43,089 nt of DNA, from the NCBI RefSeq assembly GCF_003116015.1, contig NZ_LGQZ01000120.1:1-43089 (forward strand). The letters run 5' to 3'. Below, piece by piece: positions 23,983-32,684 of the stretch. Origin of the DNA: Azospirillum sp. TSO22-1 (lineage in GTDB: Bacteria; Pseudomonadota; Alphaproteobacteria; Azospirillales; Azospirillaceae). Position numbers and translations under genes: made by a program. The stretch's first letter is position 1. Each line of letters begins with the position of its first letter. Below the pieces are notes generated by a model. That model had not been told where the DNA came from, ran no database searches, and saw only the letters and a program-made list of their open reading frames with translations.

Positions 23983-25806
23983 TCACGCTGCTCCCTGCAT
24001 GGTGCTCTGGTTGGCGTACAGCGCCTCGATCTCCGCGCCGTACTTCGTTTGGATGTTGGAGCGGCGCACCTTCATGGTGGCCGTCACCTCGTCGTCGTCG
24101 TGGTCCAGCTCCTTGGTCAGCAGGTGGAAGCGCCTGATGTGCGCCACCTGGGCCAGCGTGGCGTTGGCAGCGTCGATCTCCCGCTGCACCAACTCGCGCA
24201 CCGCCGGGTTCTCGGCGAGGCTGCGGAAGTGGGTGTAGGGGATGCCGTGCTCCTCCGCCCATTTGCCGACCGTCTCCAGGTCGATCTGGATCAGCGCCGA
24301 GACGAACTTGCGCGCCTCGCCGATGACGATGCATTCCTTGACGTAGGGGCTGGCCTTGACGGCGTTCTCGATCTCCGACGGGCTGAGGTTCTTGCCGCCG
24401 GCGGTGATCATGATGTCCTTCAGGCGGTCGACGACGCGGAACTGCCCGTCCACCACCTCCACCACGTCGCCGGTGTGCAGCCAGCCGTCGCGGATGCTCT
24501 GCGCCGTCGCCTCCGGGCTCTTGTAGTAGCCCTCGAACACCGTGCCGCCGCGGATCAGCAGCTCGCCATGTTCGCCCACCCTGGCCTCGGCGCCGAGGAT
24601 GGCCGGGCCGACGCAGCCGGGCACCAGCTTGTCCAGGTACTGGCCGGTGACCATGCCCGCCGTTTCGGTCAGGCCGTAGACCTCGACCAGCGGCACCCCC
24701 AGCGTGCGGAAGAAGCGCACGATCTTCGGCGCGATGGGCGCTGCTCCGGTCAGCGCCACATGGGCGCGGCGCAGGCCGATGCTGTTCAGCAGCGCCCGGA
24801 ACACCAGCAGGTACCAGAACCCGTAGACCAGCCGCGCGCCGGGGGGACGGCGGGCCGGGATGGTCTCCGCCCACGGCTCGCAGGCGGCCATGGCGCGCTC
24901 GAACAGCCAGCGGCGGATGCCGCCGGCTTCGGCCATCTTGATGTGGATGGCGGAGTGCAGCTTCTCCCAGATGCGCGGCACGCCGAGGAACTGGCTCGGC
25001 GCCACCTCGCGCAGATCCTCCTGCACGGTGCGGATGGACTCGCCGAAGTTCACCACGGAGCCGAGATAGAGCGGCGCGAAGGTGGTCAGCATCTGCTCCG
25101 CGACGTGGCAGAGCGGCAGGTAGGACAGGTGCGTGGTGCGCGGCGTCAGGCCCAGCCGCTCGATCATCCCCGGCGCGATGGCGCGCAGGTTGCGGTAGCT
25201 GAGCATCGCCCCCTTGGGCTTGCCGGTGGAGCCCGAGGTGTAGACCATCAGCGCGAGGTCCTCCAGGCGCTGGGCGTCCAGCAACGTGTCGGCGCGGGTG
25301 GGATGCTGCGCCTCGTAGTCGGCGCCAAGGCGCTCGACCTCGTCGAAGGAGACGATGCGGTCGCGCGGGTAGTGGCGCAGGCCCTTCATGTCGATGACGA
25401 CGATGCGCCGGAGCTGCGGCAGTTGGTCCAGCGCCTCCAGCACCTTGTCGGTCTGCTCCTGGTCCTCGCAGACGACGAACGACGCGTCGGCGTGGCCCAG
25501 CACGTAGGCGACCTCGTTGGACGGGCTGGTCGAGTAGACGCCGACCGGCACCGCCCGCACCACCCCGCAGCCGAGCTGGGCGAACACCCACTCCTGCCGG
25601 TTCTCCGCGATGATGCCGACGTGCCCGCCCTCGGGCAGGCCGAGCGCCAGCAGGCCCAGCCCGAAATGCCGGGCGCGCTGGTAATAGTCCGCCCAGGTCA
25701 CCGGGTTCCAGATGCCGAAGTCCTTCTGGCGCAGCGCGAGGCCCTGCGGGTTGCTGCGCGCGTGCTGGCGCAGCATCTGCGGCAGGGTGAGGTCGGGGAG
25801 GGTCAT
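23983..25806 (-). CDS. AMP-forming acyl-CoA ligase (long-chain fatty acid/aromatic acid type)
   Basis: The protein activates a carboxylic acid with ATP and CoA. The ATG at 25804-25806 overlaps the upstream ATPase stop by 4 bp and gives 607 residues; another ATG three codons earlier (25815) is also possible. The ANL motifs are in order: YTSGSTGKPKGAM (phosphate loop), VYGLTETAGM, GWLHTGDVVEVVDGQFRVVDR, and KDIMITAGGKNLSPSEIEN (hinge and C-terminal domain). The catalytic lysine is probably in the MKVRRSNIQTKY segment. The substrate is unknown. Ligases of this type often sit within branched-chain-type ABC transporter operons in proteobacteria. Confidence 0.9.
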   Translation of the reverse strand: MTLPDLTLPQMLRQHARSNPQGLALRQKDFGIWNPVTWADYYQRARHFGLGLLALGLPEGGHVGIIAENRQEWVFAQLGCGVVRAVPVGVYSTSPSNEVAYVLGHADASFVVCEDQEQTDKVLEALDQLPQLRRIVVIDMKGLRHYPRDRIVSFDEVERLGADYEAQHPTRADTLLDAQRLEDLALMVYTSGSTGKPKGAMLSYRNLRAIAPGMIERLGLTPRTTHLSYLPLCHVAEQMLTTFAPLYLGSVVNFGESIRTVQEDLREVAPSQFLGVPRIWEKLHSAIHIKMAEAGGIRRWLFERAMAACEPWAETIPARRPPGARLVYGFWYLLVFRALLNSIGLRRAHVALTGAAPIAPKIVRFFRTLGVPLVEVYGLTETAGMVTGQYLDKLVPGCVGPAILGAEARVGEHGELLIRGGTVFEGYYKSPEATAQSIRDGWLHTGDVVEVVDGQFRVVDRLKDIMITAGGKNLSPSEIENAVKASPYVKECIVIGEARKFVSALIQIDLETVGKWAEEHGIPYTHFRSLAENPAVRELVQREIDAANATLAQVAHIRRFHLLTKELDHDDDEVTATMKVRRSNIQTKYGAEIEALYANQSTMQGAA

Positions 25807-26618
25807 GACAGCCACCGCTTGCGCCGCTTGTAGTGCTTGATGTCGCGGTAGCTCTTCGCCCCGCCCTCGTGCCCGCCGAGGCCCAGGTAGAACTCGCGCA
25901 CGTCCTGGTCGCGGGTCAGCCGCTCGACCGGGCCGTCGATGACGATGCGCCCGGTCTCCATGATGTAGCCGTAGGAGGCCACCGCGAAGGCCACCGCGGC
26001 GTTCTGCTCGACCAGCAGCATCGACACCCGCTGCTCGGCGTTGATGCGGGCGATGATGGCGAAGATCTCCTCGACCAGCTTGGGGCTCAGCCCCAGCGAC
26101 GGCTCGTCCAGCAGGATCAGCTGCGGCTCGGCCACCAGCGCGCGGCCGATGGCGAGCATCTGCTGCTCGCCCCCCGACAGGTAGCCGGCCCGCACGCCGC
26201 GCCGCGTGTGCAGGTTGGGGAAGTACTCGTAGACCAGCTCGAACCGCGCCGCCGCCGAACCGGACTTGCCGTCGCGGGCATAGGTGGCGGCGGTCAGGTT
26301 CTCCTCGACGGTCAGCTCGTCGAAGATGCGCCGGCCCTCCATGACGTGGAACAGGCCGGCGCGCACCAGCTCGTGCGGACGCTTGGCGGCGGTCTCGGTC
26401 CCGGCGAAGCGGATGTGCCCGGCGCTGACCGCGCCGTTCTCCAGGGCCAGCAGGTTGGAGATCGCCTTCAGCGTCGTCGACTTGCCCGCCCCGTTGGAGC
26501 CGAGGAGGGCGACGATCTCCCCCCTGGGCACCGCCAGCGACAGGCCGCGGAGCACCTGGATGGTCTTCTTGTAGATGACCTCGACGTTGTTGACCTCGAG
26601 GATCGGCTCCGCGGCCAT
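25803..26618 (-). CDS. ABC importer ATP-binding protein, LivF type
   Basis: One of the two ATPases of a branched-chain amino acid type (HAAT) importer. The 271-residue protein has Walker A GSNGAGKSTT at about 40-49, Q-loop region VMEGRRIFDELTVEEN, signature YLSGGEQQMLAIGRAL, Walker B LILLDEPSLGLSP and the H-loop position (VEQNAAVA, with Q as in LivF proteins). The C-terminal KSYRDIKHYKRRKRWLS is a basic extension beyond normal LivF length, ending at the ligase overlap. It lies 4 bp after the binding-protein gene. Confidence 0.92.
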   Translation of the reverse strand: MAAEPILEVNNVEVIYKKTIQVLRGLSLAVPRGEIVALLGSNGAGKSTTLKAISNLLALENGAVSAGHIRFAGTETAAKRPHELVRAGLFHVMEGRRIFDELTVEENLTAATYARDGKSGSAAARFELVYEYFPNLHTRRGVRAGYLSGGEQQMLAIGRALVAEPQLILLDEPSLGLSPKLVEEIFAIIARINAEQRVSMLLVEQNAAVAFAVASYGYIMETGRIVIDGPVERLTRDQDVREFYLGLGGHEGGAKSYRDIKHYKRRKRWLS

Positions 26619-26622
26619 GGCC

Positions 26623-27792
26623 TTACTGCTCCAGCTTGATCCAGTCGGAGGCGGGAACCATCAGCTTCTTCTGCACGTCGGCCTTGTAGATGCGCCCCAC
26701 CGGGATCGAGTTGCCGGGCACCGAGATCGGAACGCCGATGATGCCGCCGGTGTCGAAGTCCTTGATGGAGTTCAGCGCCGCCTTAAGGGTCTTGCCGGTC
26801 AGCGGCTCGCCCTTGTCGAGCGTGCGCTTGGCCGCCTCGACCATCAGCATGGCGGTGAGGAAGCCCTGCATGTACGGCGTGGACTGGTACTCGGGCCGCA
26901 TCTGCCGGATCTTCGCCAGCATCGGCGCGTTGCCGTCCTCGTCGTAGTAGTAGCGGTAGGGCATCACGCCCATGAAGCCGTCGGCCAGCTCGCCCATCTT
27001 CTGGACCATGGAGTTGTCCATGCTCCAGAACGTGCCCATGAACTTGCTGGTCATGCCCATCTGCTTGGCCTGGGCGATGAACTCCGGGATCGGCGCCATC
27101 ACGTAGCCGTGGAAGATGGTGTAGTCCGGCGCGGAGCGGCGCAGCTTCAGCACCTCGGTGGAGACATCGACGCTGCCCGGCGGGGTGACGATCTTCTCGA
27201 CCACCTTGAGGCCCAGCTCGACCGCCTTCTTCTCGGAGGTGGCGATGGGGTCGCGGCCGAACTCGGTGTCGGAGTTGACGAAGGCGACCTTGGCGCCCGG
27301 CTTCTCCTTGGCGATGTAGCGCAGCAGGATGCCGAACATCTCCGTGTAGTCCGGGCCGGCCATGAACTGCAGGGGATACTTCTTTGGGTCGTTCAGCTCG
27401 GTGGCGAAGGAGGCGCCGGCCATGATCATCTGGCCCGAACGCTCCAGCTCGGGGTTGATGGTCTTGGAGAAGGCGGTGGAGTCGCCGTAGTAGAGGTTCG
27501 GCTTGTCCTGCGCGACGATCTTGTTGAACACCGCGACCGAGGCGTCGACCTTGTAGGCGGTGTCCTCGAAGGCGAAGCGCACCTTGCGGCCCTTCACGCC
27601 GCCGGCGTCGTTGACGATCTTCAGGTAGTCGCTGATGCCCGCCTGGATGCCGATCCCGGCGAAGGCGAACACGCCGGTCATCGGGATGGAGCCGCCCAGC
27701 ACGATGTCGTCGGCGGCCTTGGCGGGAACCGCCGCCGCCATGCCGGCCGCGAGTGCCAGCGCACCCAGCCCGCGTCTCGAAAGCCTCAGCAT
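26623..27792 (-). CDS. ABC importer substrate-binding protein, LivK-like
   Basis: The periplasmic receptor of the importer, 389 residues. It has a signal peptide with a twin-arginine-like LSRRGLGALALAAGMAAAV and an AKA cleavage site near residue 26. The mature protein has the type I periplasmic-binding fold: DIVLGGSIPMTGVFAFAG, YLKIVNDAGGVKGRKVRF and YYGDSTAFSKTINPELE. The ATG follows GGGGAGGA. Related proteins bind amino acids, aromatic acids or other small carboxylates, and the ligase and thiolase next door favour a non-amino-acid carboxylate. Confidence 0.92.
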   Translation of the reverse strand: MLRLSRRGLGALALAAGMAAAVPAKAADDIVLGGSIPMTGVFAFAGIGIQAGISDYLKIVNDAGGVKGRKVRFAFEDTAYKVDASVAVFNKIVAQDKPNLYYGDSTAFSKTINPELERSGQMIMAGASFATELNDPKKYPLQFMAGPDYTEMFGILLRYIAKEKPGAKVAFVNSDTEFGRDPIATSEKKAVELGLKVVEKIVTPPGSVDVSTEVLKLRRSAPDYTIFHGYVMAPIPEFIAQAKQMGMTSKFMGTFWSMDNSMVQKMGELADGFMGVMPYRYYYDEDGNAPMLAKIRQMRPEYQSTPYMQGFLTAMLMVEAAKRTLDKGEPLTGKTLKAALNSIKDFDTGGIIGVPISVPGNSIPVGRIYKADVQKKLMVPASDWIKLEQ

Positions 27793-27814
27793 CTCGTGTC
27801 CTCCCCATTTATTG

Positions 27815-28858
27815 TCATGTCTTGAACGGCCACAGGTGGAAGAAGCGCCGGGTGCGCCGCCACATCTCGGTCAGGCCCTGCGGCTCGAAGACCAGGAAGC
27901 CGACGATCAGCGCGCCGAACACCACCGTGCGCACCGGCGACAGCACCACCGCCGCCTCGGGCCAGAACGGGCTGACCACCCCGACGCCGAGCTTCAGCAG
28001 TTCCGGCACCAGGGTCATGAACACCGCGCCCAGGATGCCGCCGAGGATCGTTCCCATGCCGCCGACGATGATCGCCGCCAGGAAGAAGATCGACATCAGC
28101 AGCGGGAAGCTCTCCGGCGTCACCACGCGGAAGAAGTAGGCCCACAGGCCCCCGGCCACCCCGGCGTAGAAGGACGACAGCGCGAAGCTGGTGAGCTTGG
28201 TGCGCAAGAGCGGGATGCCCAGCACCTCGGCCGAGATGTCGCGGTCGCGCACGGCGATGAAGGCGCGCCCGACCCGGGTGCGGAACAGGTTGGCCGCCCC
28301 CAGCAGCATCAGCACCGCCAGCGGCACGATCACCCAATAGAGCTTGAACGGCGTGTCCAGGTCGATGCCGAACAGCCGCGCCGGCGGCACGTTGATGCCG
28401 CTGACGCCCTTCGTCACGCTCGTCCAGTTGGCGAAGACGAAGTGCAGGATGAAGGACGCGGCGATGGTCGAGATGGCGAGGTACAGCCCCTTCACCCGCA
28501 GGCTGGGGATGCCGAACACCATGCCGACCGCCGCCGCCATGCACCCGCCGAGCAGCAGGTTGAGCAGGAACGGCGTGCCCAGCCGTGCCTCCAGCACCGC
28601 CACCGTGTAGGCGCCCACCCCCATGAACGCCGCCTGCCCCAGGCTGACCAGCCCGGTGTAGCCGGTCAGGATGTTGAGGCCGGTCGCGCTGATCACGTTG
28701 ATGGCGGCGAGGCACGCAAGGTACGCCCAGTACTGATTGACCGTGAACGGAAACAGGGCGAGCGCCAGCAGCAGCACCGCGAACCACGCGCGCTGCACCG
28801 CGCTGTCGAACAGCGCCTCGTCGGTGGCGTAGCTCTCTTTGGCGGAGGCGATGCGCAT
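27815..28858 (-). CDS. ABC importer permease, LivM type
   Basis: The 347-residue membrane protein has about ten helices. The LivM hallmarks are TGLNILTGYTGLVSLGQAAFMGVGAYT at about 59-85, SLRVKGLYLAISTIAAS, and the EAA-like coupling region RVGRAFIAVRDRDISAEVLGI. Later come AYFFRVVTPESF and VGGMGTILGGILGAVFM. It is 3 bp from the LivH-type gene upstream and 22 bp from the binding-protein gene downstream, so they are co-transcribed. Confidence 0.93.
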   Translation of the reverse strand: MRIASAKESYATDEALFDSAVQRAWFAVLLLALALFPFTVNQYWAYLACLAAINVISATGLNILTGYTGLVSLGQAAFMGVGAYTVAVLEARLGTPFLLNLLLGGCMAAAVGMVFGIPSLRVKGLYLAISTIAASFILHFVFANWTSVTKGVSGINVPPARLFGIDLDTPFKLYWVIVPLAVLMLLGAANLFRTRVGRAFIAVRDRDISAEVLGIPLLRTKLTSFALSSFYAGVAGGLWAYFFRVVTPESFPLLMSIFFLAAIIVGGMGTILGGILGAVFMTLVPELLKLGVGVVSPFWPEAAVVLSPVRTVVFGALIVGFLVFEPQGLTEMWRRTRRFFHLWPFKT

Positions 28859-28861
28859 GCC

Positions 28862-29746
28862 CTACAGCCTCTCGATCTCGTGGGTGCCGAACAGGCCGTA
28901 GGGGCGCACCATCAGCACCGCGATCAGCAGCGTGAAGGTGGCGAGCAGCTTGTACTCACCGCCGAGGTAGATGCCGGCCAGCGCCTCGACCAGCCCGATC
29001 AGCAGCCCGCCGACCAGCGCGCCCGGCACGCTGTCCAGCCCGCCGACGATGACCACCACCAGCACCGACAGCCCGAACACGCCCATGGTGGAGGAGATGC
29101 CGCCGATGGCTCCCACTAGAATTCCCGCCCCCGCGGCGACCATGCAGGCGACCACCCAGGCCAGCGAGAACACGCCCGGCACGTTGATGCCCATGGAATA
29201 GGCTGCGGCCTGGTCGTTGGCGGTGGCGCGCAGGGCGACGCCGCCGCGCCAGAAGCGGAACAGCAGGACGAACACGGCGATCACCACCGCGGCGACCAGG
29301 AAGGAGTAGGCGATCTTCGGCGCCAGGAACGCCTCGCCGATGAAGACGGGGGCGTTCGGCATGAACTCCGGCAGGCGGTGCGGGTCGGCGGTCCAGACGA
29401 TCTCGACGATGCCGATCAGCACGCTGCCCAACCCGACCGTGACCATGAAGACCGAGATCGGGCTCTCGCCCAGCATCGGCCGGATCACCGTCCGCTCGAC
29501 CACCGCGCCGAACAGCCCGGCCACCGCCAGCGCCCCCAGCGCCGCCGCCCACCACGGCAGCGCCCAGCCGGCCGCCAGCCCGAAGAAGGCGTAGGCACCC
29601 AGCATCAGGATCTCGCCGATGGCGAGGTTTACCACGCGCGTCGCCTTGTAGATGACGACGAAAGCCAGCGCGGTCAGCGCGTACAGCCCGCCGGTGCCCA
29701 GGCCGGCGAGGCTGACCTCGAACAGGAGGAGCCAGTCGGTTTCCAT
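28862..29746 (-). CDS. ABC importer permease, LivH type
   Basis: The 294-residue membrane protein is the second channel subunit. LivH features are GLGTGGLYALTALAFVVIYKATRVVNLAIGE at the N-terminus, the cytoplasmic coupling segment RATANDQAAAYSMGINV, and GISSTMGVFGLSVLVVVIVGGLDSVPGALVGGLLIGLVE. It follows a 63-bp gap with a hairpin after the LivG-type gene. Confidence 0.93.
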   Translation of the reverse strand: METDWLLLFEVSLAGLGTGGLYALTALAFVVIYKATRVVNLAIGEILMLGAYAFFGLAAGWALPWWAAALGALAVAGLFGAVVERTVIRPMLGESPISVFMVTVGLGSVLIGIVEIVWTADPHRLPEFMPNAPVFIGEAFLAPKIAYSFLVAAVVIAVFVLLFRFWRGGVALRATANDQAAAYSMGINVPGVFSLAWVVACMVAAGAGILVGAIGGISSTMGVFGLSVLVVVIVGGLDSVPGALVGGLLIGLVEALAGIYLGGEYKLLATFTLLIAVLMVRPYGLFGTHEIERL

Positions 29747-29762
29747 CAGGCACCCTTATGCG

Positions 29763-29791
29763 GCCCTCCCCCCGCTCCGCGGGGGGAGGGC
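29763..29791. repeat. Intercistronic C/G-run hairpin in the importer operon
   Basis: A perfect 13-bp stem, GCCCTCCCCCCGC and GCGGGGGGAGGGC, around TCC, in the gap between the LivG-type and LivH-type genes. It is a single unit of the C/G-run family. It may protect or attenuate the mRNA between the ATPase and permease genes. Confidence 0.7.
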
Positions 29792-29809
29792 AAAGATGAA
29801 ATTTCCGCA

Positions 29810-30637
29810 TCACGCCACCTTCCGCGCGTCGGCACCCAGTTTCGCTCGCAAATCGTCCACGTTCCCCGAGCCGAGGTACGCCGCCGCCACCTGCGGGTCG
29901 GCCTGCACGTCGCGCGGCAGCCCCTGCGCGATCACCTGCCCGAAGTTCAGCACCACCACATGGTCGGAGATGTCCATCACCATGCCCATGTCGTGCTCGA
30001 CCATCAGCACGGTGACGCCCCATTCCTCGCGCACGTCGAGGATGAAGCGGGCCATGTCCTCGGTCTCCTCGCGGTTCATGCCGGCGACCGGCTCGTCGAG
30101 CATCAGCACCTTCGGCCGCATGGCCAGCGCGCGGGCCAGCTCGACCCGCTTCTGCAACCCGTAGGGCAAGGAGCCCACGGGGGCCTTGCGGATGTGGTCG
30201 ATCTCCAGGAAGTCGATGATCCGTTCCTCGACGTCGCGGCGCAGTTCCATCTCCTCGCGCCGGGCGCGGCCGAGGTAGAACAGCGCGTCCAGCACGCCGG
30301 TCCGCATGTGCGCGTGGCGGCCGAGCTTGATGTTGTCCAGCACGGTCATGCCGCGGAACAGCGCGATGTTCTGGAAGGTGCGGGCGAGGCCCAGTTTCGC
30401 CCGCTTCGGCGGCGCCAGCCGTTCGATGCTCTGCCCCTCGAAGCGCACCGAGCCCTGTGGCCGGTAGAAGCCGGAGATCGAGTTGAACAGCGAGGTCTTG
30501 CCCGCCCCGTTCGGCCCGATGACCGAGGTGATGGAGCCGCGCGCCACCGGGAACGTCACGCCGCTCAAGGCCCGCACGCCGCCGAAGGCGAGGGTGAGGG
30601 CGTCCACCTCCAGGATCGGCGTGCCGTCACCGGCCAT
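29810..30637 (-). CDS. ABC importer ATP-binding protein, LivG type
   Basis: The second ATPase, 275 residues. Walker A is GPNGAGKTSLFN at about 42-53. The LivG-type insertion (MTVLDNIKLGRHAHMRTGVLDALF) precedes the signature region, here LPYGLQKRVELARALAM rather than LSGGQ. Walker B is VLMLDEPVAGMNREE, and the H-loop VEHDMGMVMDISDHVVVL follows. It overlaps the upstream crotonase gene by 11 bp. Confidence 0.92.
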   Translation of the reverse strand: MAGDGTPILEVDALTLAFGGVRALSGVTFPVARGSITSVIGPNGAGKTSLFNSISGFYRPQGSVRFEGQSIERLAPPKRAKLGLARTFQNIALFRGMTVLDNIKLGRHAHMRTGVLDALFYLGRARREEMELRRDVEERIIDFLEIDHIRKAPVGSLPYGLQKRVELARALAMRPKVLMLDEPVAGMNREETEDMARFILDVREEWGVTVLMVEHDMGMVMDISDHVVVLNFGQVIAQGLPRDVQADPQVAAAYLGSGNVDDLRAKLGADARKVA

Positions 30638-31421
30638 CGAATCGCGCCCCCCGCTTTTCGAAGAACGCCGCGATGCCCTCGCGGAAGTCGGCGGTGCCGG
30701 CCAGCGCCGCGAAGCTCTCCTCCTCGGCGGCGAGTTGGTCGGCGAAGCCCGCGGTGCCGGAGCGGTACAGCAGCCCCTTGATCCGCCCGTACGCCGCCGT
30801 CGGGCCGTTCGCCAGCCGCAGCGCCAGCGCGTCGGTCTCCGCCGCCAATTCGGCGGCCGGCACCACCCGGTTGACCAGCCCGAGGCGCAACGCCTCCGCC
30901 GCGTCGATGGTCTCGGCCAGCAGCGCGATCTCCATGGCCTTGCGCAGGCCGACCAGCCGCGGGAGATAGTAGCTGCCCGAGCCGTCCGGCGAGGCGCCGA
31001 TGCGGGCGTAGGCGAGCGTGAACTTGGCGTCGTCCGCGGCGAGGCACAGATCCGTCGCCATCGCGAGGCTCATCCCCGCCCCGGCCACCGGGCCGTGCAC
31101 CGAGGCGAGCACCGGGATGGGAAGCCGCTGCATCAGTTGCAGCGCCTCGTGCAGCGGGCCGATGATGGCGCGGGCGGTGTCGGCGCCGTGCTCCGGGTCG
31201 GCGCGGAAGCGGCCGAGATCGCCGCCGGCCATGAAGCCGCGGCCATTGCCGGAGACCACCAGCACACGGGCGTCGGGATCGTCGGCGACGGCGCGCACGG
31301 CGGCCAGGAAGGCCTGCGCCGTCGCCTCGTCGAGCGCGTTGAGAACGGCCGGCCGGTTCAGCCGCAGCCGCGCAACGGCGCCGTCGCGGTCCAGCAGGAC
31401 CGGCGCGCTGTCGTTGGACAC
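30627..31421 (-). CDS. PaaG-like enoyl-CoA hydratase/isomerase family protein
   Basis: First gene of the operon, 264 residues from a GTG start after GGGAGGAGAGA. The crotonase fold is clear: GRGFMAGGDL (oxyanion hole 1) and HGPVAGAGMSLAMATDL (oxyanion hole 2). The two glutamates of classical hydratases are absent: S118 and Y138 stand at those places. Instead D146 in GASPDGSGS matches the catalytic aspartate of PaaG-type isomerases, which handle ring-opened or unsaturated CoA thioesters. Double-bond isomerase or oxepin-type chemistry is therefore more likely than simple hydration. The alignment is from memory. Confidence 0.88.
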   Translation of the reverse strand: MSNDSAPVLLDRDGAVARLRLNRPAVLNALDEATAQAFLAAVRAVADDPDARVLVVSGNGRGFMAGGDLGRFRADPEHGADTARAIIGPLHEALQLMQRLPIPVLASVHGPVAGAGMSLAMATDLCLAADDAKFTLAYARIGASPDGSGSYYLPRLVGLRKAMEIALLAETIDAAEALRLGLVNRVVPAAELAAETDALALRLANGPTAAYGRIKGLLYRSGTAGFADQLAAEEESFAALAGTADFREGIAAFFEKRGARFDGR

Positions 31422-31723
31422 TCTCTCCTCCCTGCTCCCATTCTGTCCGCGTTGCGGAATGTGGGTTTATCCGACAAAGCTAAAGGGCGGGGAGGAAGAT
31501 TGTCAATACGCCCACGGATGGGGTCCAGGGCGATCACCTGAAGGATCGACGTCCCGAAATGCCCCTCTCCCCTTGAGGGAGAGGGGTTTGGGGAGAGGGG
31601 GATTACCGCCGACAGGCGGGAAAGGAACTCTTTTACGGCCTGCCGGCCGCTCTACCCCTCACCCCAACCCCTCTCCCTCAAGGGGAGAGGGGCTTTCAAG
31701 CGATTGCCACGGATGGGGCGGGC
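31422..31723. other. 302-bp intergenic region between crotonase operon and LOG gene
   Basis: It holds the presumed - strand promoter region of the importer operon (31422-31500, with an AT-richer TTTAGCTTTGTCGGATAAAC on the - strand) and a large palindromic repeat (31560-31693). No gene is supported. Confidence 0.6.
31560..31693. repeat. C/G-run palindromic repeat with inverted ends
   Basis: The left part CCCCTCTCCCCTTGAGGG, with GAGAGGGGTTTGGGG, and the right part CCCCAACCCCTCTCCC, with CAAGGGGAGAGGGG, are inverted copies flanking about 58 bp of unique sequence. Each half is itself a hairpin. It is one of the most complete copies of the family in this window. Confidence 0.75.
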
Positions 31724-32590
31724 CTACGCCGGCTCGTCCTCCGCCGACTTGCCGGTGCCGGCGGGGCCCAGCGGCGGGATGCCGCGCTTCAGGCCACGCT
31801 TCAGGATGGTCTCCCAGGCCTCCTCGGCCGTGTCGACGATGTCGAAGCGGTCGAGGTCGATAGGGCTGATCATGCCGTGGCGGGACAGCGCGTCGAAGTT
31901 GACGATCTCGTTCCAGAACGCCGTGCCGACCAGCACGATGGGCAGTCGGGTCGCCTTGTTGGTGTTCTGCAGGTTGAGGATCTCGAACGCCTCGTCCAGC
32001 GTGCCGAAGCCGCCGGGGAAGACCGCCAGCGCGTTGGCGCGCATCGCCAGATGCATCTTGCGGATGGCGAAGTAGTGGAAGCGGAAGGTGAGATCCGGCG
32101 TGCTGTAGGGGTTCGGGTGCTCCTCGAACGGCAGCACGATGTTGTAGCCGATGCTGGGCGCCCCGGCCTCACTGGCGCCGCGGTTGGCGGCCTCCATCAG
32201 GCCCGGCCCGCCGCCGGTGGCGATGACGTTGTCCCGCATCCCGTTCTCATCCGGGGCCAGCGCGCCGCCCTTCTCCGAGACGAGGCGGGCGAAGCGGCGC
32301 GCCTCCTCGTACCAGGCGACCTGTTCGGTGCGCAGCTCGGCCAGCCGCGTCTCCTCCGGCGTGCGGGCGTTGGCGCGCAGCTCCGCCGCCTTCTCGGGCG
32401 AGGGCACGCGGGCGCTGCCGAACACGACGATGGTGGAGCGCACGCCCCAGGCCTGCATGATCTCTTCGGGCTTGGAGTATTCCAGCATGAAGCGCACGCC
32501 GCGCATCGACGGGCTCAGCAGGAAGTCGCGGTCTTCGAAGGCGAGACGGAAACTGGACGAGTGGTGGTTCGGTCGGGGGCTGTCGGGCAT
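31724..32590 (-). CDS. LOG family protein (TIGR00730 type)
   Basis: LOG proteins are phosphoribohydrolases that release free cytokinins or related bases from nucleoside monophosphates; many bacterial ones have unknown substrates. The 288-residue protein has VVFGSARVPSPEKA near 54-67, GGGPGLMEAANRGA at about 126-139 and the signature PGGFGTLDEAFE at about 193-204, which carries the catalytic residues. It is longer at both ends than the short LOG group (about 190 residues), matching the larger alphaproteobacterial subgroup. The ATG follows AAAGGAAAAG. It lies 95 bp downstream of gltA on the same strand. Confidence 0.88.
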   Translation of the reverse strand: MPDSPRPNHHSSSFRLAFEDRDFLLSPSMRGVRFMLEYSKPEEIMQAWGVRSTIVVFGSARVPSPEKAAELRANARTPEETRLAELRTEQVAWYEEARRFARLVSEKGGALAPDENGMRDNVIATGGGPGLMEAANRGASEAGAPSIGYNIVLPFEEHPNPYSTPDLTFRFHYFAIRKMHLAMRANALAVFPGGFGTLDEAFEILNLQNTNKATRLPIVLVGTAFWNEIVNFDALSRHGMISPIDLDRFDIVDTAEEAWETILKRGLKRGIPPLGPAGTGKSAEDEPA

Positions 32591-32629
32591 TCTTTTCCTT
32601 TGCGGCGGCTCGGCGCTCTCGCGCGGGAC

Positions 32630-32653
32630 CGCCCCGGCCGCGGGGCCGGGGCG
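32630..32653 (-). terminator. GC-rich hairpin after gltA
   Basis: The 10-bp arms CGCCCCGGCC and GGCCGGGGCG with a 4-base loop, about 30 bp past the gltA stop. No T-run follows on the - strand, so it is only a candidate terminator or 3' stabiliser. Confidence 0.45.
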
Positions 32654-32684
32654 TCCTTCGGTGCCGCCCGTCAGTTCACGGGTG

